Source of the DNA: Neelides folsomi
Taxonomy: Eukaryota > Arthropoda > Collembola > Neelipleona > Neelidae
Direction: 5' to 3'
DNA: 64,000 nucleotides
Assembly: GCA_034687125.1 (NCBI GenBank)
Contig: JAQGBZ010000002.1
Coordinates: forward strand, 124,001-188,000
Shown here: in pieces, positions 28,448 through 40,903 of the stretch
Numbering within the stretch: position 1 is the stretch's first letter
Layout of the letters: the number at the start of each line of letters is the position of its first letter
The notes under the pieces: generated by a model
The model's database searches: none
What the model was told of the DNA's origin: nothing
Seen by the model: only the letters and a program-made list of their open reading frames with translations
Made by a program: the position numbers and the translations under genes

Positions 28448-28723
28448 GGGAGCCTAAAATGTTAACGTAATACATAATAGGGTAAATACAAAATGATGTA
28501 ATTGTCTAGGCGTAATATTAATATGGCTTAAGTAAATAATGGCGTAATGTTAATATAGCTTAATATTAATATAGCGTAAGTATTTAATGACGTAATATTA
28601 ATATAGCTTATGTATTAAATGGCGTAGTATTATAATGGCGTAAGTATATTAATATTACGCCTAGACAATTACGCCATTTTGCATTTACCTTATTATGTAT
28701 TACGTTAACATTTTATGTTCCCG
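28448..28723. mobile_element. 276-bp MITE with about 75-bp terminal inverted repeats and internal tandem units
   Basis: The inverted arms share TAAAATGTTAACGTAATACA, then ATAATARGGTAAAT, CAAAATG and GTAATTGTCTAGGCGTAATA, with only a few transition-type differences. A direct repeat GAACTCG (28441-28447 and 28724-28730) flanks the element and looks like its target duplication. Between the arms are four to five diverged copies of a GGCGTAATATTAATATRGCTTA-like unit of roughly 30-35 bp. It has no coding capacity. The 7-bp direct repeat and the ends (GGGAGCC/CGGGAACA) do not settle the superfamily. Confidence 0.8.
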
Positions 28724-31700
28724 GAACTCGCCTTAAGTGGGGAAAAACACACTTTGAGTGTTTAAATGTAAAGAATAGAAAAAATAAACTTTTCTCGTCC
28801 CACTACACATAAAAGAATGAACTTAAAAAATTGGGTTAAAAAATTAAAACAGAGTCGAATTATATTAAAATTGCCGACTAAAATAATTTAATTGTGATGG
28901 TTAAGATTTTCCTCTAACGGATCTTCTTAGTAGACCTAAATCCAACAAAGAACCATTTTTCTCATTTAAAACTAGAGGCCTTCGACGCATTTTGTGGTGT
29001 TGACACATCATTGGTTAAAAATGGATGTAAAAAGAGCTTAATAAACGTTAGAGATTCCAAGATATTTAAAACACCTGAGATTGACTCACAAAGTGAAGGC
29101 GTGTTCAAGTTGTCCTATAAGGCTCAATATGTTACTTGAGTATGAGTATAATGTAATTTATAAAAGATGTATATAAGTAATGTTCCTATGATTGTAAGAA
29201 TATGTTAATGGTTCTAACTACGTTTAACTGCTCAATAATCTTTGGTGAATGTTAAAAACCATTGAGGGAACCTGACATATCATTATTATTTCCCTAGGTA
29301 TTTATCTTATTATTCCGACTGACCCTGGGGGGAGAACCTTCATTTCCATTGACCTTACACTTTCGCGGCCTTCCAGGGGGGTTCGTCGCTATTGTGATTC
29401 CGTTGACTAAGGAACGTCAAAGGACTCCCCTCCATTAAAACATTTGGCTAATTAAATATTAATCCTTTGGATTATCAATCAAATACCTGGACTATTTATT
29501 GAATTATCAGAAAATTGAGATTTTGGTCTTAAGGGATTTCTTTCCATTCTGTTGCTAATTTCATTAACGTATATTAATACACATTAATTATATATCATAC
29601 CTGTATAATAGAACTCGGCTAGGAAAATGATTTTGTTTGGGGAAAAGATCATTTTGGTATTTCCTATTGGGAAGTTTGAATAACTTTCGCCTCTATTCTT
29701 GGAGATCATTTTCAAAGTATGGACATTGGGAGAGTGAACGGTAAAAGTGAGACGCCATTGTTGGTTCGTGTAACAATGGATCTTTTAATTGTCTCCCATG
29801 ACAATCGAACCTTCTCAAATGAAGTGAAACGGAGGTTGACTCACCACCATTCTTGCTCCTGATCTTGATCTCCTTAAAGGCGAGAAGGCTAATTTCCCCT
29901 TTCCTCACCACAGCCTTAAAGGGCTTTAATTGAATTACAATCACCCTTGAGACCTCCGATTAAAACCAACAATTCTAACGATTCAATTCATTTACAAAAT
30001 AGTATAACAATTAAATCAAACAATAATTGCTATCAATTCTTGTGTATTTAAATACAATTTTACATAGTCTGAGGATAAATAAAAATTTTTCAATATAAAC
30101 CTAACCATATTATAAGGTGGTTATATATTGTATATTATTTATATTGGATATGTTTTAACAAGTTGTTTGTATTTACTAATATTGTATTTAACTGTTATAC
30201 ATATTTATTCAATTCCATTTGTTCTCACCATTTGGATATTTTAAGGAAAAAGATATTGTTAATGTAACATATAGGTATTTAATATGTGACCATCAAGTGT
30301 TGATGGGAGTTGAACGTGGGAGGGTGAGTCCCTTTTTGTCAAGTTCAAAACATGAGAACCTGAGAGTGGTTGACTTTGAAATTGGCGAGGGGACGGAATG
30401 AAAATGAATGATCCTCACATTGAGCAAGGTTCATTTGATCATTAACATGGACGTTTCATTTCATAGTCAAGCAAGGATAGTCCAAGGATATTTCCAAACT
30501 TTCTTCCTTACAAGCGAACCAACTTACTAGACATTCAAGGAACAAACTACCTCCATACTATTTACTAATAACATTACAGGTGAATATCCCTCTACATTCA
30601 TTCCTAACATTTACAATCCTCCAATGATTATTATAAACCCCCATCAGGCCAAAAACTCCGATCACTTTCAAACCTCGAAAAACAAATGAACGTCAATGGG
30701 AAAATCTTCATTTGACATCATCATCACTTTTGACCATGAATTTCAGCCCACATATTTATTTTATTATGCGGGGACACACGCAGGAATGAAAAGCTAAACG
30801 AAAATTCCTGGAGTCAACAATTGAACGAATCTCAAATAATCTCAAAAATTGATGCTCGACAGTTTGATTAAATTATGAACATTTAAAATTCACAATTTTT
30901 TGCAATTGAGCTTTTATAAATTAAAATGAAATTTTGGTTAACTGGCAAAAATATTTAATGAAGCTTTATGTAATACATCAATGAGAATCACTTGGATAAA
31001 TACTATGACACGTGAAGTATGTAAATATATCTTAAATTTTTGTCATTTGAACTCATTATTGACTTATTTTCTTAAATGGCGTCTGATAATGATAATTGAC
31101 CAATTTTTCATTCTATTTGTAATTTGGATATGACCTAAAAGTTCAACGACCAGATAGGAAACGTTTTGTCAATAAAAGATAAACTGTTGTTTTTCCTAGA
31201 ACAAACAACTGACCAGACTCAACATGTGTTGTAATTATGCAATTTAGTTAAATGAGTGGCAATAATATTTAAAATTCTTTTGCATTTAATCTACCATAAA
31301 AGTAACATATAATATAAGTATTATTTAATTTATAGCGTTGGTGAATAAAAACGTTCTCTTAATAGCGCTATAATTGTTATGATGCTTGGAGGCCATTAGT
31401 GATTCTAATTCATAAACTTCCTTCATGTACTTATACCATCTATATGTATGTGTTATTATTATCGTTTATCATTCATAAACATTTAATATTATAAAAATAT
31501 CATTTGTCTATTAAGTGAATAATTAGATATTTAAAGAATGTCTTAATTGATGTTGAGACCAATGAAGCACAATGTGTGTGTAGCAAAATGCTTAATCCAA
31601 TAATAATTATAAGGTATTACCTTGAGGGACGAATTTGTGGAGGCCACGCGAGTAAATTCACACCATCAATGGTTTATCTCCTAAAAGAAACAAAGAATTT

Positions 31701-31857
31701 AATTAAAATATGATTTTACACGCAAATACATCAATTTACGCATTAAATCTATTAAAGATAAATAACACAGACTTTTACAGTGTTTATTATATAATATATA
31801 TAATATTTGTTAATAATATTTGTTATTATATATATATATATATATTTATATTATATA

Positions 31858-32078
31858 TTGGAATCTTCAATAAGTCATAATCAATGCCGATTACAATTTT
31901 ATTTTTTCGAATTTGTAATATTCTATTTACATGTAAATGTATATATCCTGGTTGATTTGCTTATGGTTTGAAGTAAATCATAAATCTTTTATTTCCTTTT
32001 AAATGGACAATTACAATATAGATATAATTGAAAAAAAAATTGTAATCGGAATTGATCATGACTTATTGAAGATTCCAT
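31858..32078. mobile_element. foldback MITE, 221 bp, WTGGAATCTTCAATAAGTCA ends
   Basis: Both ends read TGGAATCTTCAATAAGTCA after one mismatched base, then RATCAATKCCGATTACAATT and a T-run, giving arms of nearly 50 bp. TA dinucleotides flank the element on both sides. The interior is AT-rich and non-coding. A TA target would fit a Tc1/mariner-type MITE, but the end sequence is not one I can assign. Confidence 0.75.
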
Positions 32079-32860
32079 TATACATATATATATTTATATT
32101 AAAATTGGCAATTCAAGATTAATTTATGTAATTCATATAATGTCAATGTCATTCTATTTGTTCTCAAACACCACAACGAAGGTTAAGTTGAATATTTAAT
32201 TTCCTTTTCCACTTTTAAGAATTTGAATTGGAAAAATTTGTTATTTGATTTGAATTAGAAAAATCCAAATTGAGGGATTTAATTATAAATGGCTAAATAA
32301 TAACAAATAAATGTCGAATAAATGTTAAATAAAAATGGGAAGTTCTTTCGGAACAAGAAGAAGGAAAAAAACATTTTCCTCCTTGGAGAGATTGAAAAAT
32401 TAAATTGGCATTTTAAGCTGAGGGTGAGAAAAAAGATTGATAATTTCCTCTCTTGTACTTTCACAATAGAGGAAATCCAGGTTTAATTCGCATGTAAACA
32501 AACATGGCCAAAGCTCAAGAACTCAAGTTTTTTTAACCTTCCGCTTTTTTTAACACTTTTTGGTCTTCTTTTCGCCAAATGGCAAAAAAGATATGAATGT
32601 ATGCAGAAACCTCTTAAGCTCAGACCTCGGTTTTTATAAATCAAAGGCCAATTTTATTAATTTTGTTATATATTCATAAACTTTGACCTAATTTGTTAGG
32701 GTTAAATGTCAACGACAAAGATAAACTCACAAAATTTTGTCGAGTTTAAAAGAAGAAGATATATGTGAATAAATATGTTAATACAAATTGTAATATATGG
32801 GTAAACGTATTATTTTATCACTTCATACTCCCCAACAAAATATTTGAATCGAAACTTGTA

Positions 32861-32890
32861 TGCAATTGGGATAAATTTATCCCAATTGCA
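32861..32890. repeat. perfect 30-bp palindrome
   Basis: TGCAATTGGGATAAA is followed immediately by its exact reverse complement, with no loop. The chance of a perfect 15-bp arm with zero spacer at a given site is very low, so it is either a young foldback remnant or a binding or cruciform site. No gene is adjacent. Confidence 0.7.
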
Positions 32891-35441
32891 TAAATATAAT
32901 CTGTAAATTCTTAAATACATATTTATTCCATACCTTTGCATGGGTGAATCAATATAAATAATATAATGAAATTGACTTTTACTAAATGATAGAAAAACAC
33001 TATATTTGTATTAAGGAGAAATTTTTTTTTGTAAAATGTAAAATGGGAATATATAAGGTACGAGTACTCACATATATTTATACATACTTATAATATAATG
33101 TTATATACATAAATACATTATATACATAGGTATATAATTAAATATTACGTGGTATTAGAAATTTAATGAATGGGTAGACTTTATATAATTAAGATGTTTA
33201 TAATAAAAATTCATTTATAATTTCATAAATAGGTAAAGTTGAAATGTCGATTAATGAGATAATGTTAATATATCCATCCTGTTTATTTATAAATTTTAAT
33301 ATAGATTTGAAGTTTAACATTTATTGAATAGAAACATCCTTGTTCCATAAAAGTAATCCTTAATTGAATAAATCTTGAGAGGTGTTAAATATAAATTGAA
33401 ATGCACAACCTGAGGAATACAAATGACCAAGATCAAAACATTTGATGTATTACGCATAATGACCATGTATTTTTAAAAATAAACGATGAATAACGATTAA
33501 TAATATTAGTAATAGCATAAAGAATTTATAAAGGCATACATATACGTCATATACCTACTATACCACATAGGTAGTAAGTATTATAGATTATAGCTTATAA
33601 ATATCTGTTCTGTAATTCATATGTTTAATTCATATACTTTTATGTTTGATCTTTGTATATAATTTTATACTAATTAAAAAATAAAAAAGCTGGAAATTTG
33701 AATGGACATTTAACCACATGATCCATTATTCAATAGTTTGATCATAAATGCGGAATTGATTACAACTCCAAATGGGAAATTTAAAATATGGCTTTTAAAT
33801 CAAACATTGGAGAATACATTAGCCTACATATAATAACTACTCTTACGTATGTATCTACTATAGTACTACAAATCTATATAAAGAGGATATTAAATTTACA
33901 AATCCTCAACATTGGAAGTATATCTGTTTTGGGGAGAGAAATTTGAAAATGAAAACTTGAATTTAATCTCGATTATGTATGAGAAATTTCTCTTCTTCTG
34001 TGATGAGGGGGGAATGACTCAAGTTGTATTTGTGGAGTAACAAAGTTGGATAAGTGCAATTCCCTATCTCTTCCCATTCCCTATCTCCCATGTCTGCAAT
34101 ATTTGGAGAGGAACCTTCAAAAATGGTTTCTTGCAGCATCAGTCGACATTGAGCCTTTGGCTCATCGAAGGTCTGACCAAAGTGTCAATGACAGCCGCCA
34201 GCTACTTAAAACACAAGTGTGTGTGTGTATTGATGTTGAGTGTCTGGGTATCAAATAGCCTCACGACGATCATCTTCGACAATACCTCATCATGTGGAAC
34301 CTTCAAACCTTAAAGAGATGATGGAAGTCCAATGATCATATTTATTGTCTCAAAAGCTCAACTCAGGCTTTTTGGCTCTTGACGAATATTTCTTAATTAC
34401 CGAATGCCCTCAGTTAACCTTCCTCTACGACGTTTAGAATGACTAAACACTCAGGCAAAATGTGACGCTTAATGTTAGTTATATAACAAAACTGAATGCT
34501 TCATTGTAAGACTGTACAAAATATCGACATAAATATGGATGTACGTATTGTATGTATTACGTATTGTACTATGGTATATTAGTATTAGTAAAATTCAATT
34601 AGGCAATTATTGAATAAGAATTGAAGAGCTTATGCTAAAGTATTTTAATGTGAAAAAATAGGTAATTAATTATGACACCTATGTATTACTATACAGTACA
34701 AGTATTCATTAAAAATGGTTTATCTCTGTTGTTTAATCCTGGATTTAATGGGGGAATAATGGAAAGCAGACACAGTTCCTCAGGACCCGTTAATTATTTA
34801 CATTCGACAATTTGCGCCGAGTTTGTGAAACAACTTACATGGGTATGTTAGTTCGAGAGTTAATTGACAACTCCGTACCTTTTTCTCAAGTTGTGAATTG
34901 AAGCCGAGTCAAAGTACCCAACTCACAAAATCACTTCGGAATGAAACAACCAGGGAAAAATATTCCGGAAAAAATAAATTAAAAATGTATTGGGAAGGAA
35001 ATCTGAAAGCCAGTTGGGTCAATCAAAACCCCTCAAAAACTCAAAAGACTAATGAGCCTCAAAATTCAAACACTTTCACTATCAATGGCAATGGCAATCT
35101 CATTGATTCACAAGGTAAAGGGAATTGAGAGAATTTTATCCTTGTAGTAAACAACTCTTCAGCTCCCTTCAACCAACTCTCTTTTTACATCAATTAAATT
35201 CTTCCTCCGAATCCAATTAAAATCCAGGGAGTTGTCAAATTAATAATTTTTCAAATCCACTCCACTCCACGAAACCACTCAAATGGAGAAAAAAGATTCA
35301 CTGGCCAGATCCGTCCAAAAGAGCAGGCAGAATAGAAAATGGGGAAAAGGTCAACGATTGGAATTCGAGTATTTTTCAACTCCTTGGAAAGGAGAGCGGG
35401 GAAATTTTTGAATTTTTAAGAACAGGGTTGGATTTGCGGGT

Positions 35442-35507
35442 TTGACACGTTGGCCCGGGATTGACACGTTTTATATGGGAATTGACACGTTTGGGAATTG
35501 ACACGTT
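35442..35507. promoter_or_regulatory. cluster of four TTGACACGTT motifs
   Basis: The exact 10-mer TTGACACGTT occurs four times in direct orientation, starting at 35442, 35461, 35482 and 35498, with spacings of 19, 21 and 16 bp. The last two copies also share a preceding GGGAA. Unequal spacing argues against a simple tandem duplication of one unit and allows a homotypic transcription-factor site cluster, but a decayed minisatellite would look similar. No adjacent exon was recognised. Confidence 0.4.
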
Positions 35508-38500
35508 TTTTGGTAATTGCGGAGGAACGGTTGTTGGCGAGATGAGAACTCTCGATGAACTAAAGGTCCATGTGGAGAGGAGTGAAGGAATCGCCCCAAT
35601 GTTCCCTCAACCTCCTTGTCCTTTCGCGAGTGGAAACGGCCTTCCCTAAGACCAATGAAATCCCAATTTCCCCCACACAACCCAATGTTCTCTCAGGAGG
35701 CCTCTCGTCGTTATTTCTCCCACAACTCTCGCTCTCGACCGCCTTCAATGAAACAAATTGAAGAAACCATTGGAAAGGAGGGAAATGAATTTTTTTAATA
35801 AAATTTTAAATATACGTTCCATATCGTTCAGATCCAATCAATTGAACTCAGAGGTCAATTAACATAATATTATTAACTAATATTGACAATAATACAAATA
35901 TATTAACTATAATACAAAAATGGTTTAACTTGAGGATTTATACATGTTTTTAATGTGGAAATCTCTCAATTTACTAAATTATTTGTTAACAATGGAACTA
36001 CACATTGGAAACAATATTCTTCAATTTTATAACAACAACAATAATTTAATTTGCAAAAAATTATCAAAATTTCCACATTGGTGAAAAACTAAGAAATAAT
36101 GCCTTGGACATTTAGTTCCCTGGCGGAACTTCTCATTTACATTTTCTTCATAATACTACACTTATTCATACCGGAAACATGGGAAAAGATCATTTTCCTT
36201 CTACATAACTCCAAATCAATTATTAAAATATTTAAAAACAAACATTTTCCAATTGTATTAAGATGAATATAATATAAATAAAATAGTTTTTTATGAATTT
36301 TTGTTATGAATTTCTAGCAAATTTCTAATTTCTGAATTTAAAAAAATTGTTAGTGTTGTTTAAGGGTGATTCAATTCTTTCCCTTCCATTGGTCATCATT
36401 CTGATCATAATTTGGAATGTATGAATATGCATTGGGAAGTGTTGAGGGTTCACATGTAATGGGTTCGTATGACGTGAGGGTGATTGGAGAGTGAAAATCG
36501 TTCTTTGGTGGGAGGGAAATGGACGGGGGCGACGGCCAAACGAGAAACTGGGGAAGATGAAGAAGATGGAAAAGGAGCGGAAGAAGAGGAAGACAAAGTC
36601 AAGTCAAAGAACTTTGTCAGCCCGGAGGCGGAGTTGGACAAAAAAGTTGAATCCCGTTAAATTCTTCGCGAACACCTCGCACCGCCAAGCCACGCACATT
36701 CGCATAGTGCAAGTCAACGTGCAATTCGCTGAACGACGACCGCAACCAGCTCCAACACAACCGGAGTGTTCACCATTTCCAAATATATGTCCAAACATCC
36801 CTAATGGGCATCTTGAGACGTCAGCATCCATTGACCCCAAACACATTTCATTCCCACATTGTTATTTGTCTTTGAGTGATGTTAATCACTATTGTTGAAA
36901 CATACTTATTTGCTTTGACTCCTCGCGACGGTCTTGAACCAAAAACCTTGAAGGAAGTGGAAAGCAAATATATGGGAAACTGTATTCGTAGTATTCAACC
37001 CTTCGAATATCTCATCTTACTTAAACAACTGGCTCGATAGCCGGACAAGGCAAAAGGAGCAACGATCCTTAAACAATCATTTTGTAGATTAAACCTAAGG
37101 ATTTCCATTTCTTACCTACCCTAATCTTACAGCCCCTGACTATAAACCTCTAAATTTCCAAGTGAAAAAATCTCCCTTGTGTAAGAGCTTAAATGAGAGA
37201 GCTGGGAACAAATGGCTCATTTTCATCATTATATAAAGTAGAGATGAAAATGGAGATGGGGAATGATCGCATAACATATGACAACCAAAGTTTCCCTCAA
37301 CTCCCTTTGGAATGGAGATAATTTAAGATTAGATGTTTGGATATATAAAGTATTATTATGTATACATATGTAAGTACTGAGTGTATCTTTATTATACGAT
37401 TTGCCCAGTCCCACGGTTCTCACCACAAAGACCACTTGAGCGATGGATTAGAAAATCATTACATCTATTGGAAACTTATTTAACATATCTCTGAGGATTA
37501 AAATTAAAAAACAATTCTTATGTCACCATTCGCTTCATCACACACCTGAGGAAAAAAAAGGAGAAAATGGAGGAAAGTTGAAAGTGGCATTTGAATATTT
37601 TTATCTCTTTGGAATTCCACATGAATCTCCTATTGGTAACCAGATTTGCTTTCTTCCTTTAGAACGACAATCAAAATAAACCTGACTTATCAAATTGATC
37701 GAGATAGGTAAAACACCTTGGAACGAGTTATTCGTGCAAGTGGAAGAGATGGACACCTGTAGAGTCATTTTCTTCATTACACTTTTAATACAAATTACAA
37801 TTCTTACAGAGACTTCAACGTAATTCGACGACTCTTCCTTTCCTTCAAATTTTTTTATTTATTTATTTTTTGACCATTTCATTTTCCCGTTTCTTCCTCC
37901 CAGTTTCAACACTTTGAAAGTCCACGGGGAGGGCGTTGAAGTGATCTGTTTTATTGGGTTGATTATAAAAAATCAATAGGTTGTCTAACTGGCTCACCGG
38001 TTCCAAAACATACCGGGTTCAATTGGAAAAGATCAAATATATACGATAATAAGTCCATAGTATAGGCATGTAATATAATTTTATGTTATTATGCAATAAT
38101 AACTCAATATAAATAAATATATAGTATAACAGCATTTATACCATTTGATATATTATAATGTATCTTGTTAGGTGGATTAGTCATAATTAGTGTTTAAGGT
38201 TTAAATTCTATTAAAGTGTTTACTTCTTCCATTTTCTCATTCACACTTATAATTTCCCAACATTGGGTTAGTTAATTGGACTCAAAGACTCATCAACTCT
38301 ACACAAGTAGACCATTAAGAACTCAAATTTGTCCAAATTTCTAAATTCTCTATTTATTTCCTCAAGGACCAATTCATGAGGTACATTAGTTCTTTTCCTC
38401 GGCTACTTTGGAAGAATTTCCTTTTAAAGGATTTAATTATATAATTAGCAATAAATCTGTTTAATTGAGCAGAAGTTGAAGATTTTTGAAATATTACACA

Positions 38501-40025
38501 TTTCAATTCAATTTAATCAACCAAATGAAAATGTTAAATTTTGATATTTCCAGCGATTTAAACATTATGAAATGTATTATTAATTGGAATGTCAATTAAG
38601 AATCTTGATTGATATTTTGTATATTTAAATGGTCTTATATTAAAATCCCCTTCCATTTGTTCTTCATTCCAAAGAACGATGAAGAGATTTGAAATGAAGT
38701 TCAATGACTCTGCATTTATAAATAGTATATGCACTCATAGAAGCTCAAAATTAAAAAAAAGTAATTAAATAGCTCAGAAAACGAAAGTTTCAATATTAAT
38801 GAGCCGAACAGAACACTTTTGAGAATCAAATTTCAAGATATGTCTTTGGATTAAATTACATATTTTGATTTGTTTAAAACCATGCGCGTTTTATCAAGAT
38901 CAAACCATTTAACTTATCAATCATATAAAAATTATTGTCAATGTTAAATTTATATGTTTTGTTAAATTAACTTTTAAATAAATGGCTATTTTATATATAC
39001 AAGATATTATTACTATGTATATAGTATATATATAACATAGTAAGATCTTAAGCTTTTTTTCTTATTATTTAATTCCTTATTCAATGTTTGGAATTTTGAA
39101 GTATGAATTATCTTTTGTTTCAATTACAATGAGTTCTTTATTAGAGAGATACAGTTGATGGCTATAGGGGCGAAACAGGAGTTTGGGCTAAAGAGACAAT
39201 TCAATTTGCAAACTTCATTGTTGTGGCATTGACTGAACAAATTATGATCGCATTGTTTATTATTGTAAATGGTTAAAGTTCCGTCCGAGTGGGAATAAAA
39301 TGGAAATTTCTTCCTCCAGACCAATTTCATTCCTTCCGTGTTGTGAACTTTCCAATCCAAAGAACGTGACCTCAACAAATTCAAGTCTTGGAACTCCGAT
39401 TGATACCAATGGACAAAATGACCTTGCGACCAATATGAGGAATCATATCACCCAAGCCCATGTAATGTAAAATAAAAACAAATAGTTTCTGGATTGACTA
39501 AATGTAAACAATCCATCAATTTCATCACAGTATTTAAATTAATCATATTAATGAGCCTTGTTATTACATAGCCATACTCCTTTAGACCGAGTGCACGTGT
39601 TGGAAGGAATTGCTGGCCAATATGAAAAAAACCGCAGATATCTGTAGCCTCAGAAAATAAATATGATAATGTAGATGGCTAATGGTAAGTATGTAAATAA
39701 TAATAATGGGAATACTAAATGATGGGAATGAAGAGCTCGTGTGTGAAATAAATGTAAAGTGCATAGATGAATTTACGCAAGCATGCGTGCGTAAGGTGAA
39801 GCTTGAACTTAATCTTTAAAATAGCAGAAGTAGTCCACGGATCGAGGGGACATTCTTGGTGAACTCTGTTGAAATGGGCAATTAATATACGGAGTTGTTG
39901 ATACTCGTGGGGTTCTATTCTCAGCCCGAATCGAAATGGAATCGGAGATCATGAAGGATGAGAGCCAAGACCGAGACTCATGAGCTGCGTTTGGAGGACC
40001 TCCAAAACCAGAGAGGAGAAAATAG

Positions 40026-40903
40026 ATTCGAAGGAGCCAGAAATCACTCCAGACTTCCAAGTCCACCATTCAGGTGGACTTGGAGGCTCAATCAAGGGTC
40101 ATTTCCGGTCAAAGAGTTTCCACAGTGGAATGGGACGACAAAAGTGATGTTGATGAGGAAATGACTCCAAGTCTTCGTCGTTTGTTTAGAAGAGCAGGTC
40201 GAAGCCACAGGTGAGTCCAAAACGATTGTCCCAGACACAGGACAGGAATACACAAGTCAAAGATCCAGAGTTTCCACTTTCATACTCAAAAGACTCAAAA
40301 CCTTAAGTGGTTGACTCCTTCAAATCCTTTTTCTAATTAGCAAAAATGTAAAAGTAGAAAGCGGAAGTACATCTTTTATACAAATTCAAAAATCTCCATT
40401 AATTCTTCAAAATGAGTCTTACAATTAGTAAAAATATGCACAAGACATTATGCATTTGTAAACCTACATAACTATGATAATACACATTTATATCTCATTT
40501 AATTCATAAAGTATATTGATTAATTTGTTTAAATGGAAACGAAAGGAAAAAATATGATTTGATTCTTTTCCTTGGTGAATCAGATTGAACTTATTGTAAT
40601 ACATTAACTGCATGTTTAATGTATTATTAATTTATTGTAAGTGTGAAATGACCGGGGTGATATGGTACATCTTAATTATGATTTGTTGGTTTGGGAGAGT
40701 TGTGATGATTTTAGTGTAGGTGTGTGCGAGTGTGTAGCTACCACAACAAACGAGAGAAGCGAGCCAAAACACAGAACCCTCGCCAAGCTCGAATGTTGGC
40801 TTCAATGAGTCTCCGGTCGTTGCCCTCTGGATTATACGAGAGGATTCCCAGCCGCTCTCGCAACAGGCTATACCACCGAGGAATAAAGAGAGATCGCATA
40901 TGA
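40026..40903 (+). CDS. candidate 3' end of an unassigned gene with an Arg-rich tail (two exons)
   Basis: An open frame of 61 codons runs to a strong donor (CACAG/GTGAGT at 40210/40211) and encodes STIQVDLEAQ, TVEWDDKSDVDEEM and SLRRLFRRAGR. Its overhang of two bases (AG) joins in phase to an acceptor at 40736-40737, giving SYHNKREKRAKTQNPRQARM and a further 35 residues ending RLYHRGIKRDRI, then TGA at 40903. The product would finish in a markedly basic, Arg/Lys/Ser-rich tail. I do not recognise the family. The 5' edge is uncertain: 40026 follows an in-frame stop and would need a weak acceptor (AAAATAG). The second exon's acceptor also has a poor pyrimidine tract, and other frames of that island are open too. 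The clean phase match and strong donor are the main support. It sits on the opposite strand to both neighbouring genes. Confidence 0.4.

Larger units (their letters stand above)
28724..40025. other. gene-free stretch
   Basis: I see no supported exon. Balanced-composition islands occur near 29.3-29.9, 34.0-34.4, 35.2-35.8 and 36.4-36.9 kb within otherwise AT-rich DNA. The 36.48-36.66 kb island has an acidic plus-strand open frame without an ATG, discussed under findings. Separate entries cover the MITE at 31.86 kb, the palindrome at 32.86 kb and the TTGACACGTT cluster at 35.44 kb. Confidence 0.45.

Noticed and set aside
36491-36898. 135-codon Lys/Arg-rich plus-strand frame considered as a basic Mastermind N-terminal domain
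   Set aside because: Wrong strand relative to the coactivator exons, and it lacks the characteristic RLRRRIE-type helix.
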